This document shows, in pieces, positions 58,728-64,000 of a stretch of 64,000 bases of DNA (positions are counted from its first letter, which is position 1; every line of letters begins with the position of its first letter). The DNA is taken from positions 52,551 to 116,550 of the forward strand of contig CAWIQE010000010.1 in the NCBI GenBank assembly GCA_963838155.1, in the 5' to 3' direction. The notes under the pieces are model-generated. The model was given only the letters and a program-made list of their open reading frames with translations. It was not told where the DNA came from and did not search any database. A program made the translations under genes and the position numbers. This stretch comes from Pararhizobium_B sp963838155. GTDB lineage: Bacteria; Pseudomonadota; Alphaproteobacteria; Rhizobiales; Rhizobiaceae.

Positions 58728-60032
58728 TCAGCGCGGAAGTTTGCCGAAGACCTTGACGTATTCGGCCTCGCCGCCCTTGGCCAGGGCCTTGGCCTGCTTG
58801 ACCCATTCCTCGCGCTCGATGCGGCCGTGGAAATTGAGCTGCGCGTCCAGCCAGTCGCGCTCGGACTTCTTGAGGTTGGCGATCTGCCGCCATGTCCAGA
58901 TGCCGAGCCCGTGGAGCTTCTCCTCGATCTTCGGTCCGATGCCGGCAATCGACTTGAGGTCGTCGGGCTCATCCGGCCTTTCCATCGCAGGGGGGCCGCC
59001 GGACTCGGCCGCGCCGGCGCCCTTGGCGCTTTGCGCGATCTTCATGGTGGCGTTGGGACGGTCGTCCTTCCTGCCTGCGGCCCGCGCTTTCGGCGCGGAA
59101 TGCGACTTGGCGGTTCCCGCGACATCCATGGTCGGGTTCGAGCGCGCCCGGCCGACGTCGCTTCCCTTGACGGTGCTGGCGGTCGCGCTGCCCGATGTGG
59201 AGTCGCTCGTCCTGCCGTCGGCGCTCGCCTTCGCCGCCTCCTTGTCGTCGGTCCTGGCCTCCTCCTTGCCGCCATCGGCCTTTTCCGGGGACGGCGTCTC
59301 GATCGAGGGATCCGTCTCGGGGGCGGAGGTCACCGGCTTGCCGGCCTTCGAGGGCGGCACGGCGCCTGCTCCGGAAGCCTTCTTCGCGGACGGCTTGCCG
59401 GATGACGGCGCCTTCCCTCCGTCGTCGTCCAGGAGCGTCGTGCGGCCGCCCACCGGCGCGGAATAGATGCGGTCGACCTGGGGACCGGCCGGCACGTCCG
59501 CGCCCTTCCCGGCCTCGAACAGGTCGATGATCTCTTCCAGACGTTCGGGCGTCAGGTCCTCGTAGGTGTCCTTGAAGATCATGACCATCGGCGCGTTCAC
59601 GCAGGCGCCCTGGCATTCGACCTCTTCCCAGGAGAGCGTGCCGGCCTCGTTCGTCTCGAACTGGTCGTGATGGATCTTGCGCCGGCAGACGTCGATCAGC
59701 GCCTCCGAACCGCGCAGCATGCAAGGGGTCGTGCCGCAGACCTGCACATGGGCCCGGCTTCCGACGGGATTGAGCTGGAACTGGGTGTAGAAGGTCGCGA
59801 CCTCGAGCGCCCGGATGTAGGGCATGCCAAGCATGTCGGCGACGCTTTCGATCGCCGCCCTCGTCACCCAGCCTTCCTGTTCCTGCGCGCGCATCAGCAG
59901 CGGTATGACGGCGGATTGCTCGCGCCCTGCCGGGTACTTCCTTATGGTCCGGTCCGCCCACTTCGCGTTTTCGCTGTTGAATTCGAAACCGCTCGGTTGG
60001 ACGTCGTCTTCGGCTAGTCGACGGACTGACAT
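58728..60032 (-). CDS. nuoE: NADH-quinone oxidoreductase subunit E with long C-terminal extension
   Basis: This 434-residue protein has a normal NuoE core in residues 1-205, with the thioredoxin-like [2Fe-2S] cluster N1a bound by CGTTPCMLRGSE and CQGACVNAPM. A typical NuoE has about 160-240 residues. The rest is a low-complexity Ala/Lys/Ser/Asp-rich linker (about 210-370) and a C-terminal helix-hairpin-helix domain (DDLKSIAGIGPKIEEKLHGL) related to the protein encoded between nuoF and nuoG. Extended NuoE forms are known in Rhizobiales. The extension may contact that partner or tether the complex. Confidence 0.93.
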   Translation of the reverse strand: MSVRRLAEDDVQPSGFEFNSENAKWADRTIRKYPAGREQSAVIPLLMRAQEQEGWVTRAAIESVADMLGMPYIRALEVATFYTQFQLNPVGSRAHVQVCGTTPCMLRGSEALIDVCRRKIHHDQFETNEAGTLSWEEVECQGACVNAPMVMIFKDTYEDLTPERLEEIIDLFEAGKGADVPAGPQVDRIYSAPVGGRTTLLDDDGGKAPSSGKPSAKKASGAGAVPPSKAGKPVTSAPETDPSIETPSPEKADGGKEEARTDDKEAAKASADGRTSDSTSGSATASTVKGSDVGRARSNPTMDVAGTAKSHSAPKARAAGRKDDRPNATMKIAQSAKGAGAAESGGPPAMERPDEPDDLKSIAGIGPKIEEKLHGLGIWTWRQIANLKKSERDWLDAQLNFHGRIEREEWVKQAKALAKGGEAEYVKVFGKLPR

Positions 60033-60049
60033 TTCTGTTCCCGTGTCCC

Positions 60050-60307
60050 CTAGTTGATTTGCTCGCAGCGCGAACTGCTGACCGTGGCGAAATCGCAGGC
60101 ATAGGCCGTCTTGTCCTTCTGCAGGAAAAGAACGAACCGGCCCGCGTTCTGCACCGCGGCCCTGATCTCGTAGCCCTCGGCGACGAGGGCGCCCACCGTG
60201 TCGCCTCCGGACGCGCCCGACGGGGCGCCCGAGGCTGCCGGCTGCTGCGCGAGCGCGGTCGCGGCCGGCGCGGCCGACAGCAGCAGGACTGCCAGGAGCC
60301 GCCTCAC
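60050..60307 (-). CDS. Small secreted protein between nuoD and nuoE
   Basis: This 85-residue protein begins at a GTG that overlaps the nuoD stop in a GTGA arrangement. It has a signal peptide (RRLLAVLLLSAAPAATALAQ, cleavage near residue 20), a Gly/Ser/Ala linker and a small domain with two cysteines (residues 71 and 81) that may form a disulfide in the periplasm. It is not a known complex I subunit. Its position and coupling to nuoD suggest co-expression only; its function is unknown. Confidence 0.7.
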   Translation of the reverse strand: MRRLLAVLLLSAAPAATALAQQPAASGAPSGASGGDTVGALVAEGYEIRAAVQNAGRFVLFLQKDKTAYACDFATVSSSRCEQIN

Positions 60308-61494
60308 CGGTCGACCTCGCCGAACACGATGTCGAGCGACCCTAGGATCGCCGAGACGTCCGCCAGCAGATGGCCGCGGCAGATGAAATCCATCGCCTGG
60401 AGGTGCGCGTAGCCCGGCGCCTTGATCTTGCACCTGTACGGCTTGTTGGTGCCGTCGGAGACGAGATAGACGCCGAACTCGCCCTTCGGCGCCTCCACGG
60501 CGCAGTACACCTCGCCTTCCGGCACGCGGTAGCCCTCGGTGTAGAGCTTGAAATGGTGGATCAGCGCCTCCATCGAGCGCTTCATCGTCTCGCGCTTGGG
60601 CGGCACCATCTTGCCGTCGGTAGCGGAGACCGGACCGACGCGCTCCTTGCCGAGCAGGCGTTCGACGCATTGCTTGATGATGCGGGCCGACTGACGCATC
60701 TCGATCATCCGGATCACGTACCGGTCGTAGCAATCCCCGTTCTTGCCGATCGGGATGTCGAAATCGAGCTCGGAATAGCATTCGTAGGGCTGCGCGCGCC
60801 GGAGGTCCCATGCGGCGCCCGAGCCGCGGACCATCACGCCCGAGAAGCCCCATGCCCAGCAGTCCTCGAGGCTGACGACGCCGATGTCGACGTTGCGCTG
60901 CTTGAAGATGCGGTTGTCGGTCAGCAGGGCCTCGATGTCGTCGCAGGTCGAAAGGAACGGGTCGACCCACTTGCCGATGTCCTCGACGAGCTTCTCCGGA
61001 AGGTCCTGGTGGACGCCGCCCGCCCTGAAATAGGCCGCGTGCATGCGCGAGCCCGACGCCCGCTCGTAGAACACCATCAGCTTCTCGCGTTCCTCGAAGC
61101 CCCACAGCGGCGGCGTCAGGGCGCCGACGTCCATCGCCTGGGTGGTGACGTTGAGCAGGTGCGAGAGAATGCGGCCGATCTCGCAGAACATCACGCGGAT
61201 CAGCTGGCCGCGGATCGGCACCTCGGTACCGGTCAGCTTCTCGATGGCCAGGGCGAAGGCGTGTTCCTGGTTCATCGGCGCGACATAGTCTAGCCGGTCG
61301 AAATAGGGGATCGCCTGGAGATAGGTCTTCGCCTCGATCAGCTTTTCCGTGCCGCGATGAAGCAGTCCGATATGCGGATCGACGCGATCGACGATCTCGC
61401 CGTCAAGCTCCAGAACAAGCCGCAAAACACCATGCGCGGCAGGGTGTTGTGGCCCGAAGTTGATGTTGAAGTTGCGGACGTTGTGCTCTGTCAT
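60304..61494 (-). CDS. nuoD: NADH-quinone oxidoreductase subunit D
   Basis: This 396-residue 49-kDa-type subunit lines the quinone site. Marks are FGPQHPAAHGVLRLVLELDGE near residue 14, HIGLLHRGTEKLIE, and the C-terminal FGVYLVSDGTNKPYRCKIKAP. The start at MTEHNVRNF is chosen since the longer frame adds 18 unlikely residues. It follows nuoC by 75 bases; NuoC and NuoD are separate, not fused as in E. coli. Confidence 0.97.
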   Translation of the reverse strand: MTEHNVRNFNINFGPQHPAAHGVLRLVLELDGEIVDRVDPHIGLLHRGTEKLIEAKTYLQAIPYFDRLDYVAPMNQEHAFALAIEKLTGTEVPIRGQLIRVMFCEIGRILSHLLNVTTQAMDVGALTPPLWGFEEREKLMVFYERASGSRMHAAYFRAGGVHQDLPEKLVEDIGKWVDPFLSTCDDIEALLTDNRIFKQRNVDIGVVSLEDCWAWGFSGVMVRGSGAAWDLRRAQPYECYSELDFDIPIGKNGDCYDRYVIRMIEMRQSARIIKQCVERLLGKERVGPVSATDGKMVPPKRETMKRSMEALIHHFKLYTEGYRVPEGEVYCAVEAPKGEFGVYLVSDGTNKPYRCKIKAPGYAHLQAMDFICRGHLLADVSAILGSLDIVFGEVDR

Positions 61495-61569
61495 CTGGTG
61501 TCGCCTTGGGCGTTGATCCTGTCCTGCGAGCGCAACCTTGCCAACCAAGCGCCCGCGCGCCTTCGAAAG

Positions 61570-62169
61570 TTAGTTCGCCTTTTCGTCCCCCGGCAAGACG
61601 TACTCGGTTCCCTCCCAGGGGCTCAGGAAATCGAAGGAGCGGAATTCCTGCTTCAGCTGCACCGGCTCGTAGACGACCCGCTTCGCCTCGTCGTCGTAGC
61701 GCACCTCGACGAAGCCGGTCAGCGGGAAGTCCTTGCGCAGCGGATGGCCCTCGAACCCGTAGTCCGTGAGAATGCGCCGCAGGTCGGGATGACCGACGAA
61801 CAGGATTCCGTACAGGTCGTAGGCCTCGCGCTCGAACCAGTCGGCCCCCGGATAGACCGAGGTCGCGGACGGAACCGCCTCGTCCTCGCCGACGGCGACC
61901 TTGACCCGGATGCGCAGGTTCTGGCGCGGCGACAGGAGATGGTAGACGACATCGAAGCGCCGCGCGCGGCCCGGCCAGTCGACGCCGCATATGTCCGTCA
62001 GGTTGACGAACTGGCATTGCACGTCGTCCCTGAGGAAGGTGAGGAGCGGAACGATCGTCTCGACCGACGCCGTCAGCGTCAGCTCGCCGAAGGCGACGGC
62101 CGCCGTTTCGAAGAGCTCTTCCCGGCTTTCCTTGAGATAGCCGGCGAGGTCTTCCAGTGCTGCGCTCAT
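61570..62169 (-). CDS. nuoC: NADH-quinone oxidoreductase subunit C
   Basis: This 199-residue 30-kDa-type subunit has the family signature ERETYDLYGI in the form EREAYDLYGILFVGHPDLRRI, followed by GHPLRKDFPLTG. It is a separate gene, 19 bases after nuoB. It forms part of the peripheral arm with NuoD. Confidence 0.97.
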   Translation of the reverse strand: MSAALEDLAGYLKESREELFETAAVAFGELTLTASVETIVPLLTFLRDDVQCQFVNLTDICGVDWPGRARRFDVVYHLLSPRQNLRIRVKVAVGEDEAVPSATSVYPGADWFEREAYDLYGILFVGHPDLRRILTDYGFEGHPLRKDFPLTGFVEVRYDDEAKRVVYEPVQLKQEFRSFDFLSPWEGTEYVLPGDEKAN

Positions 62170-62188
62170 GATTGCCCCCTTCGCGGCC

Positions 62189-62770
62189 TTACCGCTCGAT
62201 CGTGCCGGTTCGCCGGATCTTCTTCTGCAGGAGAAGGATACCGTAAAGCAGCGCTTCGGCGGTGGGCGGACAGCCCGGCACGTAGATGTCGACCGGGACC
62301 ACCCGGTCGCAGCCGCGCACCACGGCGTAGGAATAGTGGTAGTAGCCGCCGCCGTTGGCGCACGATCCCATGGAGATGACGTAGCGCGGTTCCGGCATCT
62401 GGTCGTAGACCTTGCGGAGCGCGGGCGCCATCTTGTTGGTCAGCGTGCCGGCGACGATCATCACGTCCGACTGGCGCGGCGAGGCCCGCGGAGCGAAGCC
62501 GAAGCGCTCCACGTCGTAGCGCGGCATGGACACCTGCATCATCTCGACCGCGCAGCAGGCGAGACCGAACGTCATCCACATGAGCGAGCCGGTGCGGGCC
62601 CAGGTGATGAGGTCCTCCGCCGAGGTCACGAGGAAGCCCTTGTCGGCGAGTTCGTTGTTGACGTCCGCGAAGAAGGCGTCGTCGCCGCCGGCCGGCCGAC
62701 CGGTTCTCGGATCGATGACGCCGCGGGCGGGCGGGGCGACGAGCGTCGTCTCCCGATCGTTCAATCCCAT
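62189..62770 (-). CDS. nuoB: NADH-quinone oxidoreductase subunit B
   Basis: This 193-residue subunit holds cluster N2, the last electron donor to quinone. The cysteine pattern is visible as GLACCAVEMMQ, SMGSCANGGGYYHYSY and VPGCPPTAEALLYG. The start overlaps the end of nuoA by 10 bases. Confidence 0.97.
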   Translation of the reverse strand: MGLNDRETTLVAPPARGVIDPRTGRPAGGDDAFFADVNNELADKGFLVTSAEDLITWARTGSLMWMTFGLACCAVEMMQVSMPRYDVERFGFAPRASPRQSDVMIVAGTLTNKMAPALRKVYDQMPEPRYVISMGSCANGGGYYHYSYAVVRGCDRVVPVDIYVPGCPPTAEALLYGILLLQKKIRRTGTIER

Positions 62771-63126
62771 TCCAGCGCTCCTTTTCTCCACTCGTAGATA
62801 AAGCCGACGGTCAGCACGGCAAGGAACACCATCATGGACCAGAACCCGATCCAGCCTATGGAACTGAAGGAGACGGCCCAGGGAAACAGGAAGGCCACTT
62901 CCAGATCGAAGATGATGAAGAGGATCGATACCAGGTAGAAGCGGATGTCGAACTTCATGCGGGCGTCGTCGAACGCGTTGAACCCGCATTCGTAGGCCGA
63001 CAGCTTCTCCGAATCCGGCGCCTTGTAGGCGACGACGAACGGGGCGATCAGGAGCGCCAGCCCTATCACCAGGCTCAGCGCGAGAAAGATGGCGATCGGA
63101 GCGTAGGAAACCAGCAGTGCGGTCAT
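62761..63126 (-). CDS. nuoA: NADH-quinone oxidoreductase subunit A
   Basis: This 121-residue membrane subunit has three helices, the conserved loop SEKLSAYECGFNAFDDARMKFD and the acidic helix FIIFDLEVAFLFPWAV. It is the first gene of the complex I operon. The start at MTALLVSYAPIAIF is chosen; the promoter should lie in the 181 bp before the transglycosylase gene, though no clear -35/-10 pair was found. Confidence 0.96.
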   Translation of the reverse strand: MTALLVSYAPIAIFLALSLVIGLALLIAPFVVAYKAPDSEKLSAYECGFNAFDDARMKFDIRFYLVSILFIIFDLEVAFLFPWAVSFSSIGWIGFWSMMVFLAVLTVGFIYEWRKGALEWD

Positions 63127-63307
63127 CCGTCCCTTCCCTTCGAAACCGCGTCGGCCGGCGCCGGCCATGGCCGAGCGGCGCGGCATCAGCGATGATGGTG
63201 CGTTGCGGCGTGGTTAGCGCAGCAGGACTTTGCGCGCAAGCCTGCTGCTCGCAAAAGTGCGGAATGCCGCGGGGTCCGGACGGTCTACCTCCGGCGCCGC
63301 TCGGGCG

Positions 63308-63889
63308 TCAGAGGCTGCATACCTGCATCTGCGAGGCGTAGAGTTGGGCCATCTCCGCGGCGGAGCGCGCCGCCCTCTGCACCGAAGCGTTGCTTTTCCA
63401 GTCGCCCCGGGCATAGCCGGTGTGGCCGAAATAGTAGGCCAGGTAGAGATCGTAGGTGTCGGTCAGAGGGATGCCGTTGCGCACATGGCTTTCGCGGCTG
63501 TACCAGCCGACGAAATCGATGGCGTCGGCAAAGCTGTTGCGGTCCGCGCCCCAATTCCCGGTCTCGCGCTTGTAGCGGTCCCACGTCCCGTCGAGGGCCT
63601 GGGAAAAGCCGTAGGCGCTGGAGGGCCGTTTCCAGGGGATGAACCCGAGTATCCATTTGCGCGGCGGCCGCGCATAGGGGCGGAACCCGGATTCCTTCCG
63701 GATGATCGCCATGAGGACGGGAACCGGCACGCCATACCGCCGCTCCGCACGCGCAGCCGCCGAATGCCAGTCGTTGAACCAGCCGTTGCGCTGGTTGAAA
63801 ACGGCACAGACATCGTTGATGTGATGCGGCGCCCTGGCGCAACTCGCCAGCGGCACGGTCAACAGGAGGGCGAGAAACATCATACGCAT
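63308..63889 (-). CDS. Lytic transglycosylase SLT-domain lipoprotein
   Basis: This 193-residue protein has a lipoprotein signal with lipobox PLASC near residue 17. The SLT lysozyme-like domain shows the catalytic glutamate in AIIRKESGF and the following block SAYGFSQALDGTWDRYK, and DAIDFVGWYSR after it. It would cleave peptidoglycan from the outer-membrane side. The ATG at 63889 has GAGG seven bases upstream; a TTG six bases earlier is also in frame. It is upstream of nuoA in the same direction but is probably a separate transcription unit. Confidence 0.88.
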   Translation of the reverse strand: MRMMFLALLLTVPLASCARAPHHINDVCAVFNQRNGWFNDWHSAAARAERRYGVPVPVLMAIIRKESGFRPYARPPRKWILGFIPWKRPSSAYGFSQALDGTWDRYKRETGNWGADRNSFADAIDFVGWYSRESHVRNGIPLTDTYDLYLAYYFGHTGYARGDWKSNASVQRAARSAAEMAQLYASQMQVCSL

Positions 63890-64000
63890 CGACAAACCTC
63901 GTGTTTGCCGACTCAGTAATTTGTAAACCCTAACAATTTCCTTATGGCGATCCAGTTCGGGACGGTCGCCGCCCGACGCCGCGCTTTCCGGACGTCGCCG

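Noticed and set aside
63944..64000. Possible start of a plus-strand gene at the right edge (ATG GCG ATC CAG...)
   Set aside because: No ribosome site, arginine-rich reading, and too little sequence to judge.

Overview
The window is about 64 kb of high-GC DNA that looks like the chromosome of a Rhizobiales (Hyphomicrobiales) alphaproteobacterium. The main evidence is: the block proS / DUF1467 / methylmalonyl-CoA epimerase / RNase J / birA / nuoN-nuoA in one direction; a NuoE with a long C-terminal extension; an Omp25/31-type porin-like protein; several ABC transporters; a direct-repeat LexA box of the alphaproteobacterial form GTTC-N7-GTTC; and dispersed ~106-bp palindromic mosaic repeats resembling the rhizobial RIME elements. 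No rRNA, tRNA, CRISPR array, prophage or transposase was seen.

Region 1 (1-9373, plus strand) is catabolic and uptake DNA. It holds a sugar ABC transporter (tail of a probable binding protein, fused ATPase, permease), a beta-hydroxyacid dehydrogenase and a DhaK/DhaL kinase pair, which together suggest uptake and phosphorylation of a short ketose or polyol-derived sugar. A second, complete four-gene ABC importer of the putrescine/iron/phosphonate type follows. Region 2 (9395-17098, minus strand) is a tightly overlapping cell-surface glycan or lipid-modification cluster: GtrA-like flippase, three SAM methyltransferases, an AsnB-type amidotransferase, a polyprenyl-phosphate-type GT2 and a lower-GC GT39-like membrane glycosyltransferase.

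Region 3 (17390-25621) is accessory: a phospholipase C/acid phosphatase family protein, an AraC regulator, an Omp25-like protein, palindromic repeats, an orphan HlyD-type membrane fusion protein, a class III adenylate cyclase with TolB-like/TPR output and small conserved proteins. Region 4 (25831-30455) is the glycine cleavage operon gcvT-gcvH-gcvP behind a tandem glycine riboswitch; gcvT carries a one-base frameshift. Region 5 (30672-35555) holds cytochrome b561, a cold-shock protein, a triple-Kazal lipoprotein, dusA, a DeoR/GlpR regulator, bfd and a truncated bfr remnant.

Region 6 (35552-46561, minus strand) is housekeeping: dnaE, lolD, lolC/E, proS, a candidate small RNA, DUF1467, mce, rnj and birA. 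Upstream of dnaE is an unannotated 29-residue membrane micropeptide whose promoter has a perfect GTTC-N7-GTTC LexA box between its -35 and -10, reminiscent of the SOS division inhibitor SidA of Caulobacter. Region 7 (46564-63126, minus strand) is the complete 14-gene complex I operon nuoA-N, with three extra genes inserted (85, 253 and 63 residues). A lytic transglycosylase lipoprotein closes the window.

The most unusual signals are the SOS-type micropeptide, the four mosaic repeats that each supply the TAG stop of the neighbouring minus-strand gene, the broken bfr next to one of those repeats, and the helix-hairpin-helix domain shared by NuoE and a second complex I operon protein.
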